NCBI RefSeq assembly: GCF_052857255.1
Contig: NC_135505.1
Coordinates: forward strand, 50,004,507 to 50,068,506
Direction: 5' to 3'
Source: Amblyomma americanum
Lineage: Eukaryota; Arthropoda; Arachnida; Ixodida; Ixodidae
Length of the DNA stretch: 64,000 bases
Shown in pieces: positions 11,962 to 22,844 of this stretch (the stretch's first letter is position 1; every line of letters starts with the position of its first letter). The notes beneath the pieces were generated by a model. The model made no database searches. It was not told the origin of the DNA and saw only the letters and a list, made by a program, of their open reading frames with translations. The position numbers and the translations under genes are program-made.

Positions 11962-12110
11962 CATAATGGAGACAAGTTTCGCAGCATGAATAAAACGCAC
12001 ACAGAAGACAAGGAACAAACAAGACAGGACTGTGCTGCACAGTCCTGTCTTGTTTGTTCCTTGTCTTCTGTGTGCGTTTTATTCATGCTGCGAAACTTGT
12101 CTCCATTATG
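11962..12110. repeat. Perfect 74-bp-arm palindrome
   Basis: Arms 11962-12035 and 12037-12110 are exact inverse complements by eye, with a single T between them. The arm reads from CATAATGGAGACAAGTTTCG to GACAAGGAACAAACAAGAC and ends AGGACTGTGC. It lies in the Harbinger 5' leader. The motif resembles the shorter palindrome at 52738 and the termini of the element at 37742. Confidence 0.93.
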
Positions 12111-12239
12111 GACAGTCATAACACGGCGATGTCCGGCAACACTGTGCTGTCGGGGGCAGCGGCAGCCAATCCGTAGCGATACAAGATATCGGTTGGCGCA
12201 TAAATCAAAAGGTCTGTTGTCACAGCTGTGTAGAATATT

Positions 12240-13234
12240 ATGAGTCTAGAAAGGAAGCGTGAGATTGCTCTTATGATGGTGGCGGCTGCTGACCTTGAAG
12301 TCGAGATTGAGGCGGCTGAAATTCAGATAGACGGCGTGAAAAATTGGCTCCTTTTTGCGAACGGGTTGTGTATCGCAGCTGCGGTTGCGTGCGATGGTAC
12401 AGTCCAGCGGAAAAGGTGGATATACAATCGAAACGAGCGCTGGTTCGAGGACACTCTCCCCAACCGCGCTGAGCGACTCTTTGAACAGAGCTTCCGTGTG
12501 AATCCTTCGACGTTCCGGTATATAGTCGAAGCTTGCCGACCCCTGCTGCACCGCGTCGACACGAATATGCGGTTGGCCATCTCTGTCGAGAAACGCGTTG
12601 CAGTGGCGATGTACAAGCTGTGCTCCTCGGCAGAGGATAGGTCTGTGGCCGATCTTTTCGGCCTGGGGCGATCAACCGTGAAAACCATCAATCGGGAGTT
12701 TTGTGACGCCGTAGCGTGCTACTCGAGGACAAATGGATAAACATGCCCTCTCCAGACGCAATGGGCGACCACATTAGAGAGTTCAGTGCCGTTTACGATT
12801 TCCCACAAGCGATACGGGCACTTGACGGTTGCCATTTCCCCGTGTCGCCGCCCAAGAGGAAAGTGCAGCAGACTACTACAACTACAAAGGCTGGTGAGTT
12901 ATCTTATAATTGTTGAGATTACATGTTGCATCCATAAAGGTAGCATTGAAGCAATGCGAATTTGCTAATGCAAACATGAAAACAGGAAAGGTTAAACTAC
13001 CACTTGTCGAAGGCTAGAAGGGTAGTCGAGAATGCGTTTGGCAGACTGAAGGCAAGATTCAGGTTCTGCATGAAGAAGGTGGAGTGCAGCAGAGATATAG
13101 CTCCACTGGTGATCCGCGCCTACTGTACGCTGAACAACATATGTGGAGCGTTTGACGACCACATAATGCAAGACTGGACCTCTGATGCACAAGTTTCCGA
13201 GGCGCTGTATCAGCAGCCACAGAGTAACATGTGA
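12240..13234 (+). pseudogene. PIF/Harbinger transposase, defective
   Basis: The first block, 12240-12712, has the N-terminal helical and HTH parts (RLFEQSFRVNPSTFRYIVEA, DLFGLGRSTVKTINREFCDA). A frameshift near 12712 moves to the frame with LLEDKWINMPSPDAM and the first catalytic Asp in ALDGCHFPVSPP (12824). A second frameshift near 12853 leads to ESAADYYNYKGW, which ends at a good donor (GTGAGT, 12894). After an intron-like gap ending in ACAG at 12985, the last block LSKARRVVENAFGRLKARF carries the catalytic Glu (13028) and runs to TGA 13232. The piece that should hold the second catalytic Asp is missing, and the splice phases on either side do not match, so an exon has been lost. Family identity is clear; activity is excluded. 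Confidence 0.85.
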
Positions 13235-13253
13235 TCAAACCGCAACTGGTGCC

Positions 13254-15010
13254 GCAGTACGAGTTGCAATCCTAGAATTTTAGAAGCAGCGAGCACAGAA
13301 CTGAGGCAAACTGTGCTATCCATTTACAATAACCGTGTTTGCTGGATGGCTAGCTGGTGCAGTCCATTCACTCTAAGAAACTGTGTGAAAAGATAATGAA
13401 ACACACAGCAGACGCACACAAAATTTGAAACACACATGAATTACCAACACGCCCACAATGCTTTGTTTCTGCAGAATGTATCACCGGAAATATATCACAG
13501 ACTGCTGCGAAATATTGCTCAGGTACTGGAACAGGCAAAAGAAGCTTAAAACAGCAAGAAAAAACAACATAACAAAATCGGAAGGAGTAACCTCAGATGT
13601 CGCACTGCATGTGGTTAACATAGCCATGATTATTGCAAATGACTCAGCTACTGCAAAAAGCGCAAAAAATGCTAAACAATAGATAAAATCATAAGGAGTC
13701 ACATTAGAAAATGTCATATTGCACATAGGTAACACAACTTTGGGCACCACAAATCACCGCGCCACATTGCGCAGGCACTGAAAAAATGCAAAAAATGCTG
13801 CAGTACGAGTTCCAATCCTTGAATACAATCAGCGAGCACAGAACTGAGGTAAACTGTGCTATCTCGAAAGACGCGGGTTCGATCCCGGCTTCAGCGGTGA
13901 ATTTCCGAATTTGGATGGAGGCGAAATTCTAGAGGCCCGTGTACTGTGCGATGTCAGTGCCCGTTAAAGAACCCCAAGTGGTCGAAATTTCCGGAGCCCT
14001 TCACTACGACGCCTCTCATTCCTGAGTCGTTTTGCGACGTTAAACCCATTTAAACCAAACCAAACCCACAGGAGAAGCATACAAAATTTGAAAAGTTACA
14101 CCGCTTTATACGCTTCGCAGCCAACACTTTACAAAAAAATGTACATACTACATTCGACGGAACCAAATCAAAAAGATGCGAAGACAAAACAAAAAAGACA
14201 CTGGCTAGCTTTATTTTATCTTTCGTCTTTGTACACTGGTCCTGTTGTTTGACCATGAATTACCAACACACCTCAATGCTTTGTTGCCGCAGAACATATC
14301 ACCCGAAAAATAACAGACTGCTGCGAAATATTGCTCAGGTACTGGAACAGGAGCAAAAAGCATAAAGCAACAAGAAAGAGAAAAACTAAATGACAACATC
14401 GAAAGGTGTAACCTCACATATCGCACTGCATGTGATAAGCATTGCCATGATAATTGCAAATCACTCAGTACTGCAAAAAGTGCAAAAATGCTAAACAATA
14501 GATAAAATCATAAGGAGTCGCCTCAGAAAATGTCATATTGCACATATTTAACACAGCTTTGGGTACCACAAATCACCGCGCCACATTGCGCAGGCACTGG
14601 AAAAAATGCAAAAATGTGCACGAAAACGAAGAGACAAAATCTGGGCTCTCATCAGATGATGTCATATTGCATGTGATTAACACTGTCCTCAATATCACAA
14701 ATTGCTGCGCAATATCACGCACACACTGAAACAAGTGCAACAAATGCACAACAGCAAGAAAGGAAAACAAAACAATAGAGAAAAATCTGAAGGAGTCGCA
14801 TTATTAATATCATATTGCAGTTAGTTAACAGAGCCTTGAGTACCACAAATCACCGCGCAACATTGCGCAGGCGCTGAAACAAATGGGAAAAATGCGCACG
14901 AAAAAGAAAAGAAACAATATCTGGAGTCACGTCAGATGAATCCATATTCCATGTGGCTATCGCTGCCATCAATATCACAAATGGCTGCTCAAAGTCGTGT
15001 AGGCACTTGC
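13254..15010 (+). repeat. Minisatellite and 545-bp duplication inside the Harbinger element
   Basis: Units of about 110-150 bp recur with divergence, each with a core such as TCATATTGCATGTGATTAAC, then CACAAATCACCGCGC and TTGCGCAGGCACTGAAA. Examples start near 13480, 13595, 13705, 14300, 14410, 14525, 14655, 14805 and 14935. On a larger scale, 13254-13790 is repeated from 13799 to about 14600 (GCAGTACGAGTTGCAATCC, later TGAATTACCAACAC). A SINE interrupts the second copy. No protein is evident. Confidence 0.75.
13862..14063 (+). repeat. tRNA-derived SINE, 5' truncated
   Basis: B box GGTTCGATCCC at about 13876, followed by the shared body (GGATGGAGGCGAAATTCTAG, AACCCCAAGTGGTCGAAAT, TTCCGGAGCCC) and a tail of AAACC repeats. 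The A-box half of the head is missing. It sits in the second copy of the Harbinger-internal duplication, so it inserted after that duplication. Confidence 0.82.
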
Positions 15011-15136
15011 TGATATGAAAGCAGGGGCAAGACATTAAGAAATTCGACGAGTCTAGAAACTAACACGAAAAACCGATAGGCGAAGTTAAAACCTATAAAA
15101 TAGAAACAAACAACTCTGAAAAAATCATAAAAATTC

Positions 15137-16754
15137 TTACAATGATTCAAAAAACTTTGTTATGGAATTTACCATTTTCTCTTGCAGCGTGAAGTGCCGC
15201 TGCCTGATCTGCATCTCTCTGCTGTGACACGCTTCAAGGCTCTCACGCAGCATCCTCTGCTCCGTGAGCAAAGCTTGCCTGAAGTCGGACGAAGCAGTTC
15301 GCAGCCTTTTTCTGGGATTCTGCTGCTCGCAGTAGCCTGCCTACCCCTCAGTTCCTCCGTCTTCAATGGCCGCCGACTCGGCTGCAAAACATCCGGCGCG
15401 ACTGTCGTCCGCGTTCCATTCGGGCTCCTGTAAATTTTCCAATGCGGGGCTCCCATCCTCAGTGGTGCCGGTGTCGGCGCCCACCAACATACCAAGAATG
15501 ATCAGCATGACAATTTATGATGTTTGCCTGTCAATGTCTTTGTCGATAGACAGGCAAGAAGTGTGGGATCAAGCGTATGTGAAACAAGGATGTCTCCAGT
15601 GAATAGTTGTTAAATGAACCAGTGATATTAGAAGAATTTTGTTTCTGGCCCACTTATAATTTTTTGCCATCTAGTGTATACAAGTTGACTTTTAATCAGG
15701 CTTTCGAAACACATTGGCAATGCTTCTTCTAAGGTAAATGCCTTTAGGTGCCTCCTATGCCTGATTCTGTTGACATCATTACCGCACTTGAAACATAAGT
15801 GGTTGATGCTTTGAATTATGTGATGGTTGTAGCACTAAAGGACAGGATGACAGCACTAACAAATAGGTCGTTGAGATGATGGAACTAGAAATAAACATCA
15901 CTATGGTTCAAATGCAACCTGGCACATTATGTGTGCTAAGCAACATGCAGCAGTGCTAAAAGACAGGCTACAAATATCAAGCTGTTTGCATTTTGTGTGT
16001 GATTTCACTTTGACACGTTAAGTTAGTATTGCAGTGTGCCACAGATTTCATGAGCACAACATCATAGCTACTCCAATGAAGGCCGTTTCTCAAAGTTCTC
16101 GGTGATGTAAATGAAAATTTGGGGAAATGATACAGCTCAAATTTTTTGGCAAGTGCATAGCCAATCTCAAATTTGATCTACATACCTCCTCTACAGTGAC
16201 TCCCCCAGAGCAGCGCGTTTCTTGAACAAGTGAGGGGTCGTTCATTGGTAACGACCCCAAGAAAAAATGCATGCGAGCGTAATGGGGTCGTTAGATGGCG
16301 CCTGAACCTGTGGTTGTTCCGTTTTTGTTGAAGCCCCAAAAAGGATGGAAAGTTGCGCAAGCACTGATTCGAATGCAGCTATAGTGCAATGACCATCTCG
16401 TGAAGCGTCAATTCAAAGAAACGAAGCAGAGCAGGTGCAGTTGAGAAAGCTAATGCCTGCGAAGTTGCAGGCCGTCTAAAAATGCTTACTTACCGGTACA
16501 TCTGCGTCAAGTTTCTTACCTTGTGGCGCACCTCTGCGGCTGTGCGATCGAACCCGAGGGTCCGCAACGCCTCCTCGATTTCCCCATACACGTTCCTGTT
16601 CTGGCGCCGCAAATCATCTAGGCGGTCCTGCCACCAGTCGATGAGAGCGGCTGTCTTGCGCTCGCTACTCTGTAAATAATCTTTTCTAGCCAATACATGT
16701 TTTTCACTACCACAACCACCACAGTTTGCGCGCCGGCGAGCAGGAGGACGCCAT
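15137..16754 (-). pseudogene. Harbinger-encoded Myb/SANT-like DNA-binding protein
   Basis: The internal exon 16669-16494 is bounded by a good acceptor (TTATTTACAG) and donor (GTAAGTAAG). It encodes a trihelix-type Myb/SANT domain: TAALIDWWQDRLDDLRRQN, then VYGEIEEALRTLGFDRTA and EVRHKVRNLTQMYR. A short first exon may start at ATG 16754 (MASSCSPARKLWW). The last exon, about 15540-15137, gives an acidic linker and a C-terminal coiled coil (ALLTEQRMLRESLEACHSRE, FTLQEKMVNSITKFFESL) ending at TAA 15137. That exon has an in-frame TAG near 15335. PIF/Harbinger elements encode such a protein beside the transposase, where it helps bind the ends and import the transposase. The premature stop suggests the gene is dead. 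Confidence 0.75.
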
Positions 16755-17196
16755 CTTTCTTCGCACTGACGGCGAAGCTTGGAGCGTGGTGTGGAGATTA
16801 TTTTCAAACATGTTTGCATATAAGCCCACATAGTACCTGCAAATGCTCTGTCCTGTATTTTAATCAATTACAAGAGCAAAAATTGTTGTTTTCTTTTGTT
16901 AAATAGTGATTATTTTTATAGCTTTGTGAGAGTTAGAGTGCTTCGATTGTGCTTGAAGCCTCAAGCACTCTTGAGGAATCCGCATCGAGTCAAGAAGGAT
17001 CGATCTCGATTGCGCTTGAAAGTGGACGTATGATAACCGCCAATTAGTATTGAGATCGATTAGCATTGACTCAATCAGGATCGAAAGTGCCCGTGTGACC
17101 GGGGTATAACGATGTTACCGATGAAGAATTCGTGCGTGGTTGCTGCCCATCGAATACGCCGGTGAGCTGACTGTGCGGAAAACTAGGTGAGGACCC

Positions 17197-17697
17197 ACGT
17201 CTTTGAAAACTCATCATCATCATCATCAACCTGACTACACCCACTGCAGGACAAAGACCTCTCCCATGTCTCCCCAATTAATCCTGTCCTTTGCCAGTTG
17301 CGCCCACCCTGTGCCAGAAAACTTCTTAATCTCATCCGCCCACCTAGCTCTCTGCTGCCCCCTGCTACGCTTGCCTTTTATTGCAATACACTGTTACCCT
17401 TAGGGGCCAGCGGTTATCTTGCCTTCACATTACATGACCTACCCAAGCTCATTTTTTCCCCTTGAATTCGACTGGGATGCCTTTGATCCGCGTTGTTCAC
17501 TCACCCACTCTGCCCACTTCCGGTCTTTTAAAGCTACACGTATCATTTTTCTTTCCATGGATGGGTACGTTATCCTTAACTTAAGGTGAACCGTTTTCGT
17601 TAGCCTCCACGTTTCTGCCCCGTAGGTGGGTACCGGTAAGATACAGCTGTTGTACACTTTTCTCTTGAGGGAAATTGGTAAACTGCCGTTCATGATC
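17197..17697 (-). repeat. RTE-type LINE, 5' truncated
   Basis: The frame 17693-17439 gives MNGSLPISLKRKVYNSCILP, VPTYGAETWRLTKTV and MERKMIRVALKDRKWAEWV, the C-terminal end of RTE reverse transcriptases. Downstream on the minus strand is the RTE 3' region (complement CTGCAGGACAAAGACCTCTC) and a (TGATGA)n tail at 17212-17228. Insertion was therefore by its 3' end, in the minus direction. Related pieces lie at 38.7 and 54.9-56.2 kb. Confidence 0.8.
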
Positions 17698-17699
17698 TG

Positions 17700-18821
17700 A
17701 GAGAACCTGTGAGAAATGAATCGCTCAGAGCAGAAAAGAAAATACTCTTCGCCCTCTCCCTTTTCTGAACCGGGAGCTTGCTACTAAGCATCGGCTAAAA
17801 CAGGTACTGTCATCCGCAAGTTTGATGAATCTGCCATACATGGCGTCGCAATGCGTTACAGAACCGTAACAGAGCGTGGTGTCGAGGCTAGAGCACGTCT
17901 GGCGCGGCAGTGCCGTGAATGAGCCTCGGCACCACGCTGTGTGGGGGCAGCTGGCGTAGAAATGCACTCTTGCTTTGCTCCGCCACACATCGCAGATCCC
18001 GCAGACTTACGCTGCTGACAGCACGTTAGGCAACACCAGACCAGTGTCTATAAGGGACGTTTCGGACGCACTTATCGACGCTGCTGTGCCGAAACGCTGG
18101 TTCGTTTTTTTCTTAAACTGTGGGCGAACGAGGTAATAGTAAGGGACGTTTACTTTTTTCGCCAGCATCACGGAGATTTTCGAATATGTCGACAGCACAT
18201 ATAATCAATTAAAGGCTCCTTAAGAATTAAACCGAGACGTGGTCGTGGAATTGACCAGATTATCATTAGTGAGGAAACAAAATTGCGTAAATAGTAGCAA
18301 CCACATATTTTCGCGCGCATATATGTTTGAAACGTGCACAGACAGGTAACCAAAACAAGACCATTTGTTAAAGTTGTCAAACACTTGAAAATTAAAAGCG
18401 CATACCATTTACCACCAGTTAAATTTTCGCGCATTGCTTAACTACGCTGAAACTACTATATATGGTCACTTTGCGATGACAACGTCGGGGACAACACGTG
18501 TCCACGCTAAGGCGTCACTGTAACGAACTATTTATTATGCTGACCTGCACCCATAATGAACTGAGGAACTGAGCGGCGGAGGTAGCAACAAACGTGCTCT
18601 TCTGTCGCCGACCAACCGGTTCACCGCTGCTGACGCCGTGCTCTGTTTAAGGCGTACGAGTAAGTTTCGAGACAAGGCGGGAAAAGCATCTACGATGCAC
18701 TGTGCCCCTTTGAGACGAGCCAATACTGTGTTTATTAAGCGCTGGAACGTCAGTGGGGAGAACAAAATACAAATGGCAATACCTTGAACACAAAACACCC
18801 CTGTACTTGAAGAGTGTTTTC
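17700..18821. other. Noncoding stretch
   Basis: No recognised coding or repeat structure. Confidence 0.45.
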
Positions 18822-19050
18822 TCATCCTAGTTTATCGAATACCATTTGCCAATGCCTGCTGTTTAGATCCTTGAGCGGAAAGTACTTGGCGAGGCAAAGT
18901 TCGTCTAGCGTGTCGTCGAACCGTAGGAAGGGGTCGGCGTCTTTCTTGTTTACGCTGCTCAACCAGGGGTAAACGACGCAGAAGTATTGGCTTCCCCACC
19001 TTCTTTTCAACGAGAATGAGTGCTGCTGTTCAAGGGCACTTCGATGACTG
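18822..19050 (-). pseudogene. Ty3/Gypsy reverse transcriptase fragment
   Basis: The minus frame ending at 18822 aligns by motif with the first part of a Gypsy reverse transcriptase: SLKRRWGSQYFCV corresponds to the VKKKDGSxRFCV block, NKKDADPFLRFDDTLDEL to TKKDxYPLPRIDDTLDxL, and LAKYFPLKDLNSRHWQMVFD to the segment around xDLxSGYWQI. The Asp of the first catalytic block is retained in KDLNS. The frame then stops, so the catalytic YxDD part is absent. No LTR was found close by. Confidence 0.68.
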
Positions 19051-19722
19051 GATGCTTATTATGCAAATTCGGCGACACCTTTTGGCAGGTATCAAACCGG
19101 ACAGAAAAAATGAAGACCGCCGACGACCACCCAGTGCGTTTGTTGCACTTGCTGTCGGAGAGTTTTTGGCTAGTTTTTGGGGCCCGAGTCAGCTATATAA
19201 TGTCCTTGCCAGGTGGTGCCGCAGTCGGTTCGCCAATGGTTCACGATGTTGTAGACTAAAGGCGACATCTGGTGAAGGTGCATGGTTCGGACCCAAACTT
19301 TTCTCGAATACCCGCAGCAAATTGTAGGAACCTAACAGGGCCCTCTAGATTCGAAATCCGCGGAGGAACTCCTTGGCGCCAGTCTACAGATTTTAATCCG
19401 TTACGACGACAAGCATCAACGACAGTCGCAAAGCTATGCTTGAAGTTGTCCAGGAGGAATCGCGTCAGGTGCTGCCGTCTTCTACAGAGCCACAAGCGGA
19501 ATCTCTCAATGACCTAGCAGGAAAATAACGGTAGCAGGCGCTGGCACCCCGACCATGACGGCCACTGAACAACAACCTGATGCCATGAGCTACGCTGCCG
19601 AGTTAACGTGCCAGTCCCCCTCCTCTAGCAACAATAAACCCTTGTCAAAACCAATATGCTGTACCACAGTGCCGCCCGTATCCACTCACCGCCCCTGCCT
19701 AATACTGATCTCAGAGCCCCAG
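19051..19722. other. Unclassified stretch with weak open frames
   Basis: Plus-strand frames at 19272-19517 and 19555-19890 are longer than the local average and G+C-rich, but match nothing I know. They could be part of the neighbouring Gypsy relic or of the large repeat that starts at 19723. Confidence 0.35.
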
Positions 19723-20690
19723 AAATTTCCACGCCTGGAGCACCTGTGGCAACCGCCCCCTGTAGTTTCAGTTCGGCGTTGTGGGGCACAGCGTGCGACA
19801 ATGCCCACACGGACGAATTGGTCTTCGCAGTTTTTCTTACGGAGCACCGGGACCGTGATTCGGAAAGTGACCGAGAGATTTGAAGACTGAATAGGGCTTC
19901 TTGGTGGGCTAATTGGTGCAACAAGCTAAATTAATTTCGAAGACTACTTGCGCATAGGTCACTATTCGCCTAGCAGCTCATCAAGGTCCCCATAGCCGTC
20001 ACCGTCCCGCTCCGCTTCGAACAGCGGTTACGACAGATCAGTTCCCCGCGGAATATACCCCAGCCTTAAACGTTAACACTGCAGAGAGCAACCACTGGAG
20101 GTGGGGTTGCTATGCTACGAAAAAAACGAAAATCCTCCATGGAAGACGACGTTTGACGAGGGGGAATCTATTACACGACGACGCCGCACACGAAGATAAG
20201 CTCAACAGCGAAGCATCTCGTCAAAACGCCCGTGCGAAGTTTCATATTCCCGACGAGGCCGTTGCCAAACTGCGAAATCAAGATGCAACTGGAAGGCAAG
20301 ATTTGCCGAGTTTCAAATGACATCTGCGAGCCGCAAGTTTACCTCCTCACTAGACGCGGAACTAGACAACTCCGTCAGCAGCACACCATTCGCCACCCAA
20401 CGCTGTTCGAGATAAGGCGCAGAACGCATTCAGTATGAGCTCATAGGACGTAGAACTAGATGAGCGGCCTTACAGGCTCTCCTCATAAATCTCATATTAT
20501 CTTTCGTCACAAACAAAGCAGCGTGGGGGTTGTTTTAAATGAACAAAATATTTGAAAGCTTGCGCGGACATGGTTTGAATCTACGGTCCTTACTACTTGA
20601 AAGCAGATGCCGCTGCGGAGAATCCTTGCTTTTTGAAAAATGGTACAATAGGAGGGGCTGCGTACACATGCAATGTGAGTGGATTAAACC
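19723..20690 (+). repeat. Large unclassified repeat, copy 1, left part
   Basis: Nearly collinear with 29377-30113 and 31400-31650 in copy 2. Shared blocks include AGACTACTTGCGCATAG, CACTGGAGGTGGGGTTGCTA, TTCATATTCCCGACGAGGCC and CGTCACAAACAAAGCAGC. Both copies keep similar but interrupted open frames (for example IPDEA...LRNQDATGRQDLP near 20250). The class of repeat is unknown to me. Confidence 0.75.
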
Positions 20691-22844
20691 AACTGTTTAT
20701 CTTTAAGGGGAAATAAAATTATGAATGAACGAAGGGCAGCGGAACAGCGACAGCAAAAGCTAAAAGTAACACATGCGCACACTACGAACTGTTTATTACA
20801 CGTAAAGGAGGCAAATTTATTAAACAGAGGTCAAGCATACGGCTCTGCATTATCACTACAAAGCCAGCCAGTGACCGGATAAAAGCATGAAACACGACAA
20901 CACACATGTATTCGCATAGCATTATACCTTAAACCGTTTTTGATTGAAAGGATTGAAAGCACATGCGTTTGTGAGACCTTTCTAGCTCTTCAATGAACTG
21001 AAATTACCTCCGCTGAAAGATGTTCTGAAGGCATGTACCACTCGAGGTTTCTTTCGTGACTAGCGTTTTGTGCGTTAAGTTACGGGTGTTGTGCTTTGTT
21101 TTTCGTGGAGAGGAAGGTGCTTATTTGTTTTTGGTTTGTTTTAGTTTATTGGTCTTTACTAATTTTACTACGAACGCTGGAGGCTTCTTCTGGTAAAAAA
21201 TTTATTCCTCTCTCTGGTTTCCAAAGCCTCTTATCAGAAGCTACATTTGATGCACAGGTTACAAAGATGTGTCATGCAATTTCATAGGTGCGGTCGCTTT
21301 TCATGTTGCCGTGTCACCGGCATGGTTCTGAACGATAATTCGCTGTGGCACATGATTGAGTTGTATATTATAAATTGGCCTCCTTTTCGTGTAATAAACT
21401 GTTGGTAGCGTGCGACTGTGTTGTCTTTTTGATGCGTCGTCTTCTTTGCGCCGGCGCGCGTCATGCATACACTCGCTCCAAAGGCCATTATTCTGAATAA
21501 CTTTAAGGTTCCAGGGCGGGGAAGACACAGCCATTCCCAATTTTTCCTATCAATCCCATGGGAAAACCGTTGATAATGGGTTAATCGTTGACTTCGATAC
21601 TTCATTTTAAATACCAGGAAATCAGTCTTTATATGTGAGATAGTTGACGAGCTGACGTATTTTTACACAAATATTGTCTAGACAAAGAAAGTTTCGGTGA
21701 ATTAGAATGTTTTTCAGAAATTGAAGGCGGAGCGGTTCTCCACACTTACCAACTTAAACTTACAGGACGCTTGGGTGGGTTGCATGTAATATAAGCTAAC
21801 ACTACAAGGTGTTAGTAGTTAAGTCGCGCTGTATTTTTCGACGTTGGCGTCATTCAATAGGTTTTCACATTATCATTTACCGTACCATGTGTTGGATGTT
21901 GGGGCTCGGAGTCGCTCTCGACAGAACCACGGTCAGGAACGAAGCTTGCTCCGAAAATTGCCACCACCAGCAAAGGACTGCCGACGAGTTAAATGAGTTG
22001 AATTATGGGAGGAGGGTTACGAGAGGTTTTTTTACATTATTTACATTAACAGAGAAAAAAAGTGAACTCCTCTCCGAAGAGAGGATCTTAACTCAAAACG
22101 GAAAATGCGAATGGAACATCCCAAAATGGAGCATCCCGAAGAAGCATCGAGGATGTTCTCTAAATGGAGCATGATCTCAGTGCACATCACCGTCCACTTT
22201 TATACGGTTCTCTGTCCCTAGATTTCCCAGGTTGAGGACGTCTCCGCCAGTTTGGGAGTGGCCTAAAACATGCATTATCGCGCACGAGCGCGCACCACCG
22301 CACATAGGGCCACGTCCTCGTCACATGTCGAGACAGAGAGAGAGGAAGATGCCCTCAGGTCCACGCCGGCTTCGGAGGGTGATGTTTTGTAGCAAGCCGA
22401 AAGTTCCCACGCGGGACTTGCACCTGTTATTTAGATGTCAGCCGACGCACCGGACAAGATTGGATGGTCGGATGTAGTACGCGAAAGGGTCGCGTCTTTC
22501 TTAGCGATGCCTGCGGAGGCTGGTGGACGATTACCGCTAATCCGCCGCAGCTTTCCCACGCAGACCGTCTACTATCGGGAACCGATGACGCATTAGCTCC
22601 CCCCCCCTTAGTTACGATCATTGGGGATTAGCTGCCGCTATATCACTGCGGCAGCCTTTCTGCTTCGCTTAATAGGTTCCCGGAATCCATCCTGGCGACA
22701 CACATCGGGATACTAGGGAGAGGGGGAACATGATAGCGATCGTTGTTACGTGGCCCGGGACCATCCCGAAGAAGCCCAGCGTTGGCTTCCAGCAGGTGAG
22801 AGATGCTGTCTTCATTGCTAAGGATGAGACCCGCTGGCACCGAT
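20691..22844. other. Insertion-like block absent from repeat copy 2
   Basis: In copy 2 the flanking parts (31640 and 31680) are almost adjacent, so these 2.15 kb look inserted in copy 1 or deleted from copy 2. I recognise no protein or terminal repeat in it. Confidence 0.45.

Larger units (their letters stand above)
11758..17106 (+). mobile_element. PIF/Harbinger DNA transposon, 5.35 kb, defective
   Basis: Terminal inverted repeats of 29 bp lie at 11758-11786 (begins TACCCCTGTCACCCGGGCAC) and 17078-17106 (two mismatches), flanked by TAA on both sides (11755-11757 and 17107-17109), the 3-bp target duplication typical of PIF/Harbinger. A weaker second copy of the terminal motif sits about 80 bp inside each end. 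Inside are the two genes expected of the superfamily: a DDE_4-type transposase on the plus strand and a Myb/SANT-like protein on the minus strand, arranged convergently. The 2-kb centre is occupied by a duplicated minisatellite and a SINE. Both genes are damaged. Confidence 0.88.

Noticed and set aside
13254..15010. CRISPR-like array
   Set aside because: Repeats are long, diverged and of uneven length without unique spacers; the setting is a eukaryotic transposon.
19020..19720. Gypsy LTR and primer-binding site (TGGTGCCGCAGTCGG near 19213)
   Set aside because: The word looks like a primer site, but no LTR end (TG...CA pair) or second LTR copy was found, and the Gypsy relic beside it is on the other strand.
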